Counted from the stretch's first letter, positions 1 to 5,662 are shown. The stretch is DNA of 6,160 nt from Desulfobacterales bacterium (GCA_007127175.1 SKZX01000231.1:1-6160); one strand, 5' to 3'. Numbers and translations: made by a program. The notes: generated by a model not told the origin, from the sequence alone.

Positions 1-437
1 AGGAGTCAAACAGAAAAACCAGCGCGCGCAATGCTTTTTTCGGAAAGATAACACAGATACGAAAAGGGGATATTCAGTCCATGGTGGAACTGGAGACAAT
101 GCGCAGCGGAACCGTAACCACCGTCATCACAAACAACAGCCTTGCCCGGCTGGGCCTTGTCGAGGGTATGATTATCACGGCGGAAGTCAAGGCGCCCTGG
201 GTGACACTGCACAAATCGGACAGGGAACCGGAATGCAGCGCTGAAAACCGGTTCACAGGCATCGTGAACCGGATTCACACCGGCGGAATCAATTCGGAAT
301 ACATTATACGGATATCCGATGAAACCGAACTCTGCGCCATCGTCAATACGGATCGCGCCCGAAAACTGGGAATTAATGAGCAGGATAGTGTATGGGCTGT
401 ATTCAGTTCCAATGCAGTGGTGCTTCATCTTGATTAG
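1..437 (+). CDS. modE: ModE-type molybdate-responsive regulator, C-terminal part (5' end outside window)
   Basis: This is the molybdate-binding half of a ModE-like transcription regulator. The frame is open from the left edge (first full codon at base 3), so the Met at 81 is internal and not a start; 144 residues are visible, ending at TAG 435-437. Two TOBE/Mop domains follow one another. The first begins with the Mop signature SARN (visible residues 7-10) and ends with KAPWV, and matches the E. coli ModE pattern TSARN...ARLGL.EG...KAPWV. The second runs from NRFTGIV to the C-terminus (RARKLGI, AVFSSNAVVLHL). In ModE the di-Mop unit binds molybdate or tungstate at the dimer interface, and an N-terminal winged helix, not visible here, binds DNA upstream of molybdate uptake or molybdoenzyme genes. 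It could instead be a Mop-type storage protein, but the SARN..APWV first domain with sequence before it favours ModE. The nitroreductase follows on the same strand after 115 bp. Confidence 0.82.
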   Translation, partial: ESNRKTSARNAFFGKITQIRKGDIQSMVELETMRSGTVTTVITNNSLARLGLVEGMIITAEVKAPWVTLHKSDREPECSAENRFTGIVNRIHTGGINSEYIIRISDETELCAIVNTDRARKLGINEQDSVWAVFSSNAVVLHLD

Positions 438-537
438 CAGCCTGCAAACCCTTGCAAAACTGGCGAGACTCCCAGTGAATATGGTATCAATGACTGGATG
501 TCTTGATGCCGGGAGCCCTTTAACCATTCAAGCAGAC

Positions 538-543
538 AAGGAT
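538..543 (+). promoter_or_regulatory. Ribosome binding site choosing the nitroreductase start
   Basis: AAGGAT lies 9 nt before ATG 553. The next in-frame ATG (571) has no purine-rich stretch before it. In-frame Mets further upstream (from 319) lie inside or just after the ModE-like gene and add sequence that does not look like the family. This supports 553 as the start. No convincing promoter was found in the 115 bp between the two genes. Confidence 0.5.
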
Positions 544-552
544 AACAATTTT

Positions 553-1413
553 ATGCCCTGCCTGACGAATATGCCTGTAACGGATATCATCAAAAAAAGG
601 AAATCCTGGCGGACCTATACCGGCAAGCCTGTAGAAATCGAAAAAAAAGAAAAGGTCTTGCAGTTTATTGCGAATCCGAAGAAACCGCCTTTCGGCTCGG
701 CGGCGAGGTTTGAAATGGTCGATCTGAATCTGAACTTCACGGGAAAAGTTGCCGGCACTTACGGCGTAATCAAGGGCGCGGAAACATTTATTGCAGGCAT
801 TGTCGGCAAAGGCCCGGGGGATATGGAAGATGTGGGATATTTATTTGAACGGATCATTCTTTTTGCTACGGCCATCGGCCTGGACACCTGTTGGATGGGG
901 GCGAGCTTCAGCAGGGAAATGTTTGCCGAAAAGATCACGCTGAAACCCGAAGAAACCTTGCCTGTTGTGAGTCCGATTGGCTACCGCGCCGGCAGGCGCA
1001 GCTTGACAGACTTGGTTTTTCACATGAGCGCCGGATCAAAAAACCGAAAACCCTGGCCGGAGATTTTCTTTTATCGCACATTCAATGAACCACTGGAAAA
1101 AAGCAGCGCCGGCGAGCTTGAAATGCCTCTTGAAATGGTCAGGCTCGCACCTTCGGCCGTAAACAAGCAACCTTGGCGACTGGTTGCAGATGATAACGCG
1201 GTTCATTTTTTTCTGAAGCGGACAGCAGGATTTAAACGCATGTTCACGATGGATTTACAGCGTATCGACATGGGTATCGCCATGTGTCATTTCGAACTTG
1301 CCGCCAACATCGCGCGCAAAAACGGCCGCTGGAAAATTGAAAATCCCGATACCCCCTCCGTTCCGAAAGATTTGGAATATATTGCCAGTTGGAAATATTT
1401 GAGGGATAATTAA
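553..1413 (+). CDS. Nitroreductase family protein (two-domain, TM1586-like type)
   Basis: This is a 286-residue flavoprotein of the nitroreductase fold, predicted to bind FMN and reduce an unknown substrate with NAD(P)H in the cytoplasm. The N-terminus carries the family pattern RKSWRTYTGKPV (residues 16-27), where Arg and Ser residues normally hold the FMN phosphate. A second conserved block is IGLDTCWMGASF (108-119), followed by a PVVSPIGYRAGRRS segment (137-150) typical of the strand before the C-terminal part. The stretch LAPSAVNKQPWRL (198-210) is the Asn-x-Gln-Pro-Trp flavin-contact motif; finding it in the C-terminal half is characteristic of the single-chain proteins in which two nitroreductase-like halves pack together. 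Length fits that family (about 250-290). There is no signal peptide or membrane segment. It follows the ModE-like gene on the same strand, but the 115 bp gap leaves co-transcription open. The substrate cannot be told from sequence. Confidence 0.82.
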   Translation: MPCLTNMPVTDIIKKRKSWRTYTGKPVEIEKKEKVLQFIANPKKPPFGSAARFEMVDLNLNFTGKVAGTYGVIKGAETFIAGIVGKGPGDMEDVGYLFERIILFATAIGLDTCWMGASFSREMFAEKITLKPEETLPVVSPIGYRAGRRSLTDLVFHMSAGSKNRKPWPEIFFYRTFNEPLEKSSAGELEMPLEMVRLAPSAVNKQPWRLVADDNAVHFFLKRTAGFKRMFTMDLQRIDMGIAMCHFELAANIARKNGRWKIENPDTPSVPKDLEYIASWKYLRDN

Positions 1414-1424
1414 TGCTATTATCC
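1404..1424 (+). repeat. Inverted repeat (hairpin) across the nitroreductase stop codon
   Basis: GGATAAT (1404-1410) and ATTATCC (1418-1424) are perfect 7-bp arms around a 7-nt loop holding the TAA stop codon. It sits where two converging transcription units meet, so a weak or bidirectional terminator is possible. The stem is A/T rich and no run of T follows on either strand, so a classical intrinsic terminator is not supported. Confidence 0.35.
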
Positions 1425-1578
1425 AGGTGATCAGCAGGCTCATGAGCACCGCCGGATAGCATGACGGCGCGTATAATCGCGCTGTGCTTTCCGGGATTGC
1501 ATCGAAAATGCAGTGTTGTAGGCACTTGCCACAATTCTGGAGCCCCTGGCTCCCCCGGGCATCGCATTGCAGACCCGA
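1414..1578. other. Gene-free stretch, probably decayed DNA
   Basis: No believable gene is seen on either strand between the nitroreductase stop and the flavoprotein remnant. The - strand stays open in more than one frame but none reads like the body of the flavoprotein whose N-terminus lies just to the right. A 10-bp palindrome GCTCATGAGC is at 1438-1447, and a GC-rich hairpin GGAGCC-CCT-GGCTCC is at 1539-1553. Neither is followed by a T-run. The stretch most likely represents what is left after one or more deletions in the flavoprotein gene. Confidence 0.5.
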
Positions 1579-1743
1579 AAAAAATCCGTAGATGGGAATC
1601 GTGAGGCCGGAAACGACTTTTTCACAGACGATTTCGGAGCGCTCCAGCATCAGGGGGCACAAGCCGGCATCCGCGCATTTTTTGGCAGCCACTGGCCCGC
1701 CGAATCCGGAGCCGATGACCATGATATCATTATATTCGTCTAT
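1579..1743 (-). pseudogene. FAD-dependent oxidoreductase (FixC / geranylgeranyl-reductase-like), N-terminal remnant
   Basis: Reading leftwards from 1743 the frame gives a textbook FAD-binding N-terminus: DEYNDIMVIGSGFGGPVAAK, with the GxGxxG dinucleotide loop (VIGSGFGG), then an acidic residue ending strand 2 (LMLERSE) and SGLTIPIYGF. This matches FixC-like, electron-transfer-flavoprotein-linked oxidoreductases of anaerobes, normally around 400 residues or more. After about 50 residues the similarity stops, and no other frame continues it, so most of the gene is missing. The codon just before DEY, where a start would be expected, is ATA (1743-1741), preceded by GGAAAAG at a usual distance; this looks like an ATG to ATA change. 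The in-frame ATG at 1722 would cut into the first beta strand. The frame stays open to 1255, running into the opposite-strand nitroreductase gene, with no family signature. It lies 15 bp after the SCP2-like gene and was probably the last gene of that operon. A short expressed protein is unlikely but not excluded. Confidence 0.6.
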
Positions 1744-1758
1744 GAAGAGCTTTTCCGC

Positions 1759-2538
1759 CTACATTAACAGTTTTTGAATCCGCATCATGAAATTGCCAAG
1801 ATCCCGGGCATACTCCGGGGAACCCTCCAAGCGCAGCAGGCCGTTTCCCACGGCTTCCACCATGTTGACTTCTTCGAGCAGAATCGGCATGGCGCCATCA
1901 ATGCCGTTGAATTCCATGTGCACAAAAGGGCGCCGCTTCGTGTAAAAACCGCGGCCCGCCTTTGATTTTCCGCCCTTTACCCGCAGGTAGGCCGCGATGT
2001 CGTCTTCCCCGGTCACCGAAATCTGGTAGATGCGTTCCGGCTGTTTGGACGTCCATTTCACCATTTCGGGATCGCCTCCTTTGTTGTACTGGCTGAGGGC
2101 GGCCACCATCATGAAGACGCTCATTTTGACTTTCAGGCGTCTTTTTTGCGGGTCTTTGGGCCGGGCATCCGGCTCCAGCAGCTTCAGGCTCAAAAAAAGG
2201 GAGACCGCCTTTAGCAAAAGCGACAGCCTGTAAATCCCCTTGATCCTGGGCAGAACCGGCTTTCCCCCCAGCATGGCGTTCATTTTTTCTACACTGCCAA
2301 ACCAGAAAGCTAAATCCGGGCGTTCACAGATGCCCTGAACAATTTCCAGGTCCCCGTCTTTAAAATCAAGATACGCCCCGATATCCCCGCCCTCATCTTT
2401 TGCGGCAAACTGAATCCGGGCATCCAATCCGGCAAATTTTTTTTTCATTTTGGGGTTGTCGTTTAACGCGACTTTCATCACCGGAAACAGGGCGCGCAAA
2501 AAAATGCGCGTTTTTAAAAGCGCTACATGGGATGCCAT
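1759..2538 (-). CDS. SCP2-like (sterol-carrier-protein fold) protein, apparently two tandem domains
   Basis: A 259-residue soluble protein, tentatively of the SCP2 lipid-binding fold. SCP2 domains bind lipids or acyl chains in a hydrophobic pocket, alone or fused to enzymes. Residues 38-102 carry the typical run: a strand (ARIQFAA), AYLDFKDGDLEIVQG, then RPDLAFWFGSVEKMNAMLGG, where 'pD' plus a short helix is the usual SCP2 signature. Residues 168-242 appear to repeat the pattern in weaker form (YQISVTG, AYLRVKGG, RPFVHMEFNGIDGAM, LLRLEGS). A hydrophobic helix (103-121) and a basic linker (127-138) separate them. There is no signal peptide. ATG 2538 is chosen because GAGG lies 6 nt before it and it follows the transketolase C-half stop by 1 nt; TTG 2574 and ATG 2550 would overlap that gene. 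The tight junction suggests translational coupling, so its job is probably tied to the transketolase. Lipid binding is inferred from fold only; a conserved hypothetical protein is the cautious alternative. Confidence 0.62.
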   Translation of the reverse strand: MASHVALLKTRIFLRALFPVMKVALNDNPKMKKKFAGLDARIQFAAKDEGGDIGAYLDFKDGDLEIVQGICERPDLAFWFGSVEKMNAMLGGKPVLPRIKGIYRLSLLLKAVSLFLSLKLLEPDARPKDPQKRRLKVKMSVFMMVAALSQYNKGGDPEMVKWTSKQPERIYQISVTGEDDIAAYLRVKGGKSKAGRGFYTKRRPFVHMEFNGIDGAMPILLEEVNMVEAVGNGLLRLEGSPEYARDLGNFMMRIQKLLM

Positions 2539-2539
2539 G

Positions 2540-3550
2540 TCAAACCTCATCTTCCCAGTCATCATCTTCTTCAAAATCCTTGCCCATGGTTTCCCGGATC
2601 TTCTCCACGATACCGTCCATATCGATTTTGTAGTGGTGGTAGAGATCTTCGGGGTAGCCTACCAGGCTGTAGCAGTCAGGTATGCCGACGATTTCAAAAG
2701 CGCATGCCTTGCCGCTGGAAGCCACCACCTCGGCGACGGCACTGCCCAGCCCCCCGTAAATGTTGTGATCTTCAAAGGTAATGATCCGCCGCGTTTCATG
2801 AACGGCCGAAAGGACAGCTTCCCGGTCGATGGGTTTGAGGGTGTGCATGTTTATTACCCGCACGCTCAAGCCGTCCGTCTCTTTCAGGTGCCTGGCAGCC
2901 TCCATGGCCTGCAGCACGGTGATGCCGCAGCAGATTGCCGTGATATCGCTGCCGGGATGCATCTCAACAGCCTTTCCTATCCGGAACCCGTATTTTTCCT
3001 CCCCATAGCAGCTGGGCTCGAACCCCCTGCCGATGCGCATGTATACCGGCCCCGGATAATCGACGCACGCCCGGACGGCATTGGCGGTTTCGATGCCGTC
3101 CGCCGGGGAGATAACCGTCATGTTGGCCATGGCGCGCATGATGGCGAGATCTTCGGTGCAATGGTGCGTGGTGCCGGCCTGGCCGAAGGAAATCCCCGCA
3201 TGGGTGGCGATGATCTTGACATCCAGGTTCTGGTAGCAGATGTCAGTGCGGACCTGCTCGGCGGCGCGCATGGTCGTAAACACTGCCATTGTGGAAACAA
3301 ACGGGATAAGGCCGGACTTTGCCAGGCCGGCGGCCATGCCGAACATGTTCTGCTCTGCAATGCCGGCGTTGAAAAACCGCCCGGGAAATTTCTCTGCAAA
3401 TCTGGCGATTTTGGTCGATTTGGCCAGGTCTGCGGAAAGCCCCACGATTCTCGGGTCGTTCTCGCCAATGGCGCACAGCACTTCCCCGTATATATCAGCC
3501 TGGGTCATCGTGTTTGCATCGTATACGGTCCAGGTCAAGCCCTCGGCCAT
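2540..3550 (-). CDS. Transketolase, C-terminal subunit (split transketolase)
   Basis: This 336-residue protein is the second half of a two-gene transketolase: the pyrimidine-binding domain plus the C-terminal transketolase domain. With the N-half it should form a cytoplasmic TPP enzyme that moves a two-carbon ketol group between a ketose and an aldose. The TPP-activating Glu is Glu66 in NAGIAEQN (61-68). Further family blocks are AVFTTMRAAEQVR (89-101), GTTHHCTEDLAIMRA (126-140) with the substrate-side histidines, and MTVISPAD (144-151). The C-terminal domain starts around residue 190 and ends in an acidic tail (326-335, mostly Asp/Glu) that is not part of the catalytic fold. GGAGGG lies 4 nt before the start, and the gap after the N-half is 18 nt. 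DXS and pyruvate dehydrogenase E1-beta share this architecture, but partner and motifs favour transketolase. Whether it serves the pentose phosphate pathway or a dedicated substrate is open; the company of SDR and SCP2-like genes argues for the latter. Confidence 0.9.
   Translation of the reverse strand: MAEGLTWTVYDANTMTQADIYGEVLCAIGENDPRIVGLSADLAKSTKIARFAEKFPGRFFNAGIAEQNMFGMAAGLAKSGLIPFVSTMAVFTTMRAAEQVRTDICYQNLDVKIIATHAGISFGQAGTTHHCTEDLAIMRAMANMTVISPADGIETANAVRACVDYPGPVYMRIGRGFEPSCYGEEKYGFRIGKAVEMHPGSDITAICCGITVLQAMEAARHLKETDGLSVRVINMHTLKPIDREAVLSAVHETRRIITFEDHNIYGGLGSAVAEVVASSGKACAFEIVGIPDCYSLVGYPEDLYHHYKIDMDGIVEKIRETMGKDFEEDDDWEDEV
2545..2548 (-). promoter_or_regulatory. Ribosome binding site for the SCP2-like gene inside the upstream gene
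   Basis: GAGG sits 6 nt before ATG 2538 and overlaps the last codons (Glu-Val-stop) of the transketolase C-half. Ribosomes ending that gene would be placed at the new start, a common layout for translational coupling. It decides between ATG 2538 and the longer starts at 2550 and 2574. Confidence 0.6.
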
Positions 3551-3568
3551 TTTGCCCTCCCTCTGGCG

Positions 3569-4414
3569 TTATGTTTTTCCGGCGGTCATGTTATCGATCG
3601 ACTGTTTCGCACGCGCCAGCGCATCGGAATCCAGCCCGCCGTAATGCCATTTCACGTCGTCTTCCATGAAATACACCCCCTTGCCTTTGAGGGTATGGGC
3701 AATGATGACAACCGGCCTTGTCTCAGCCTGCTGTGCCCTTTGGATGGCAACCTCTAGTTCCGCAAAGCTGTGCCCGTCCACTTCCAGCACGTCAAAACCA
3801 AAGGCCCGCCATTTGTCCGCCAGGGGCTCGACTCCCATCACCGCCTCGGTAGCGCCGTCCACGCAGTATTTGTTCCGGTCCACGAATGTGATCACGCGGG
3901 TGAGCTTGTAATGGCTTATGGCCATGGCCGCCTCCCAGATGCTCCCCTCGTTGCATTCGCCATCGCCAAGGATGCAGTAGGTGCGCCACGTCTGTTTTTG
4001 CACCCGCGCACCCAGCGCCAGGCCTGCGGCAAGGGGAAGCCCGTGTCCCAATGAACCCGTGGAAACATCGACCCCCTTGACTTTCAGGGAATCCAGGTGC
4101 ATGCCAAAGGGGGATTTGAACTTGTTGAAATCCCGAAGCATTTCAAAATCAAAATACCCTTTCCGGGCGAGCAGGGGGGCATACCCTACGCCGGCATGCC
4201 CCTTGCTCAAAACCACCCGGTCCCTTTGCGGCCATTCGGGCTGGGCCGGGTCGATGTTCAAAAATTTGTAATAGAGAATGACAAGGATTTCCACCATGCT
4301 CAAAGCGCCGCCGATATGGGCCCCACCGGCCCAGAAGGTGACATCGACGATGTCCGTGCGCAGCTGCCTGGCTTTTTCCTTCAATGTTTGCAATTCAAAC
4401 TCCGGCATGGGCAT
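3569..4414 (-). CDS. Transketolase, N-terminal (TPP pyrophosphate-binding) subunit
   Basis: A 281-residue partner of the C-half next door; length is normal for the N-subunit of split transketolases. Motifs in order: GAHIGGALSMVEIL (31-44) with catalytic-site His33, where most transketolases have Gly-His-Pro and this has Ala-His-Ile; RDRVVLSKGHA (64-74) with His73; GSLGHGLPLA (120-129); the TPP/Mg motif GDGECNEG (150-157) closed by VDRN (178-181), giving Asp151 and Asn181 as metal ligands; and HTLKGKGVYFM (240-250) followed by WHYGG (256-260), whose His257 corresponds to a conserved active-site His. All cofactor residues are therefore present and the protein should be active once paired. ATG 4414 has AAGGGGG ending 6 nt before it and lies 12 nt after the SDR stop, placing it in the same operon. 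A second in-frame Met at residue 3 could serve, without effect on the domain. Confidence 0.92.
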   Translation of the reverse strand: MPMPEFELQTLKEKARQLRTDIVDVTFWAGGAHIGGALSMVEILVILYYKFLNIDPAQPEWPQRDRVVLSKGHAGVGYAPLLARKGYFDFEMLRDFNKFKSPFGMHLDSLKVKGVDVSTGSLGHGLPLAAGLALGARVQKQTWRTYCILGDGECNEGSIWEAAMAISHYKLTRVITFVDRNKYCVDGATEAVMGVEPLADKWRAFGFDVLEVDGHSFAELEVAIQRAQQAETRPVVIIAHTLKGKGVYFMEDDVKWHYGGLDSDALARAKQSIDNMTAGKT

Positions 4415-4426
4415 GAGTTCCCCCTT

Positions 4427-5383
4427 TCACCGCTTTTCGGAATTTAAAAAGGACTCGACGGTTTCCACCGAACTGTAGCGGGGTATGAAATCCAGTTCTG
4501 TTTTTATCTTTTCGACATCCATGGACAACGGATAGCGGATATAACTCAACTGGGCTTTGCCAAAAGGCATCAACCGAAAACGATAAAGGGCTTCGACCAG
4601 GGGATAGACGACCCAGGCAGGCAGCGCCAGAAATGGCTTTTTAAGCGTTTTGGCAAGCAATCGGTAGGGGATGCCCGCATCCGCGGCCAAATTGAAAGAC
4701 CCTGAAACGGGCAATACAAGGGCCTTATAAAAGGCCTCAGCAGCATCGTCTTCATGGACGAACTGCATCACCGGGTCGCACCCCCTGAAGCCGACAATCA
4801 ATGGGCCTTTCATGGAGCGGGAGGTGACATTGTCCGCGTTGGGTCCCATCACCATGCACGGCCTCAGGACAACCACCGAACAATCAGGATGGCTGCCTGC
4901 AAATTCGGCCACCCGGTTTTCGATCTCCGCCTTGTTTTCAGCGTAGGGGAACCCCGGCGTGGGGCGAATGGGCGCATCTTCGACAAGGTAGTCCGGGGTG
5001 CCCTCGAAAAACCCGTATGCGCAGTCCGAACTGGCCACCACCAGCTTGCCGATACGGAGCCGATCGCAAACCGTTAACACATTTTCCGTGCCGCCCACAT
5101 CGACATCGTATTCAAAGGATGGGTCGCGCGTCGGTTCGGCAATGAAGGCGAAATGTGCTACAGATTGGACGGCTGTTTCCTGAAAGATACGAAAAAGCCG
5201 CTCCATGTCCCGGATGTCGCAGTGAAAAAATTCAAAACGCGCGGGCAGTTTTTTGGGCGGGGGCCGGATGTCAATGCAGATGACGCGCTCAAAATCATCG
5301 GCCCGGTTTAACCGTTCCAAAAGGCGTTGGCCGATGTAGCCAAAAGCCCCGGTGATGCCCAGAACACTGCCGGCAGATCCCAT
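4427..5383 (-). CDS. NAD-dependent epimerase/dehydratase family protein (extended SDR)
   Basis: A 318-residue extended short-chain dehydrogenase, first gene of the operon. The nucleotide-binding loop is GITGAFGYIG (9-18; TGxxGxxG). Asp38 at the end of strand 2 (CIDIRP) fits NAD preference, and HCDIRD (54-59) is the adenine-side Asp. The catalytic residues are a Ser in VVASSDCAYG (115-124) and Tyr147/Lys151 in PYAENK, so the enzyme should be active. LRPCMVMGP (173-181) and QFVHEDDAAEA (207-217) are typical of sugar-nucleotide epimerases and 3-beta-HSD-like relatives. The C-terminal part has a hydrophobic, helix-like stretch (250-268) that might touch a membrane or a lipid substrate. ATG 5383 is chosen over ATG 5416: it has AAGGA 6 nt upstream, the Rossmann strand follows at once, and the predicted transcript would leave only about 10 nt before 5416. 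Family is clear; the substrate is not, with NDP-sugar, sterol-like alcohol or other hydroxyacyl compounds all possible. Confidence 0.88.
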   Translation of the reverse strand: MGSAGSVLGITGAFGYIGQRLLERLNRADDFERVICIDIRPPPKKLPARFEFFHCDIRDMERLFRIFQETAVQSVAHFAFIAEPTRDPSFEYDVDVGGTENVLTVCDRLRIGKLVVASSDCAYGFFEGTPDYLVEDAPIRPTPGFPYAENKAEIENRVAEFAGSHPDCSVVVLRPCMVMGPNADNVTSRSMKGPLIVGFRGCDPVMQFVHEDDAAEAFYKALVLPVSGSFNLAADAGIPYRLLAKTLKKPFLALPAWVVYPLVEALYRFRLMPFGKAQLSYIRYPLSMDVEKIKTELDFIPRYSSVETVESFLNSEKR

Positions 5384-5389
5384 AACCGT

Positions 5390-5395
5390 TCCTTT
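5390..5395 (-). promoter_or_regulatory. Ribosome binding site choosing the SDR start
   Basis: AAAGGA ends 6 nt before ATG 5383. The alternative ATG 5416 has only GTGGAAA directly against it, which is too close. This fixes the 318-residue form. Confidence 0.6.
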
Positions 5396-5406
5396 AGTAA
5401 GCTGTG

Positions 5407-5541
5407 GGATGCTCATTTTCCACTGTGGTATCGATTATACACAAAAGGCCCTGCCCAAACAAGCCCTCTAAAAATTCTAACAATTGTGTCAGCAACCAAC
5501 AATCTGGCCGGTTTACGGTGAGCATCCAGGGATGTGAGCAT
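5407..5541. repeat. Repeated TGAGCAT(CC) element flanking the operon promoter
   Basis: GGATGCTCA (5407-5415) is the exact reverse complement of TGAGCATCC (5519-5527), a 9-bp inverted repeat whose arms sit on either side of the core promoter. A third, shorter copy lies beside the right arm, so GTGAGCAT occurs at 5518-5525 and again at 5534-5541 with a 16-bp period. The arrangement could be operator half-sites for a looping or oligomerising regulator. Chance cannot be excluded for repeats this short. Confidence 0.3.
5434..5462 (-). promoter_or_regulatory. Sigma-70-type promoter of the SDR-transketolase-SCP2 operon
   Basis: On the - strand a perfect -10 box TATAAT (5439-5434) lies 17 nt after TTGTTT (5462-5457), a -35 with the essential TTG. 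The expected transcription start is near 5427, giving a 5' leader of about 44 nt before ATG 5383. No other equally good promoter was seen between the genes downstream, which agrees with one transcript for all four. Confidence 0.65.
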
Positions 5542-5662
5542 GAGACCAACATACCTGTTACAAGGGGCCCGGTTTATCCGATTTGAAAAAAGGTACAGGT
5601 TTTGGCCAGAAAGACGATTAACCATGACGACTTCGCATAAAACACTGACGAATCCTCTCCAT
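5463..5662. other. Intergenic region upstream of the operon promoter
   Basis: This stretch lies between the acyl-CoA synthetase stop and the operon promoter. It is richer in A and T than the genes and holds no believable gene; an open - strand frame through it (5709-5413) crosses both the ligase end and the promoter and has no recognisable motif. No hairpin with a T-run was found after the ligase, so read-through into the operon is possible. An 8-bp palindrome ACAATTGT lies at 5480-5487 and GGGCCC at 5565-5570, both of unknown meaning. Confidence 0.45.

Noticed and set aside
6..527. Open frame of 173 codons on the - strand opposite the ModE-like gene
   Set aside because: No recognisable motif; the opposite frame has a clear ModE C-terminal match.
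319..552. N-terminal extension of the nitroreductase inside the ModE-like gene
   Set aside because: The added residues overlap another gene, do not resemble the family, and ATG 553 has its own ribosome binding site.
1255..1722. Treating the flavoprotein frame as an intact 155-residue gene
   Set aside because: Only about the first 50 residues look like the family, the start at 1722 would cut the first beta strand, and its 3' part runs antisense over the nitroreductase gene.
1744..1764. In-frame TAG between the SCP2-like gene and the flavoprotein remnant as a read-through or pyrrolysine codon
   Set aside because: The frame does continue, and some Desulfobacterota use pyrrolysine, but the downstream gene is degraded and there is no structural signal or methylamine gene nearby.
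2450..3757. Long open frame (over 400 codons) on the + strand across the transketolase genes
   Set aside because: It lies wholly antisense to two genes with complete catalytic motifs, has no family signature, and is rich in His, Gly and Ala, as expected of a shadow frame opposite a real coding strand.
2540..4414. Pyruvate/2-oxoacid dehydrogenase E1 or DXS instead of transketolase
   Set aside because: No E2 or lipoyl gene is present; the SKGHA, GSLGHG and KGKGVYFM/WH motifs of the N-half match split transketolases better, and DXS is a single longer chain.
5553..5600. ACCTGT / ACAGGT inverted repeat upstream of the operon
   Set aside because: Six-base arms 36 nt apart are expected several times by chance in a region of this size.
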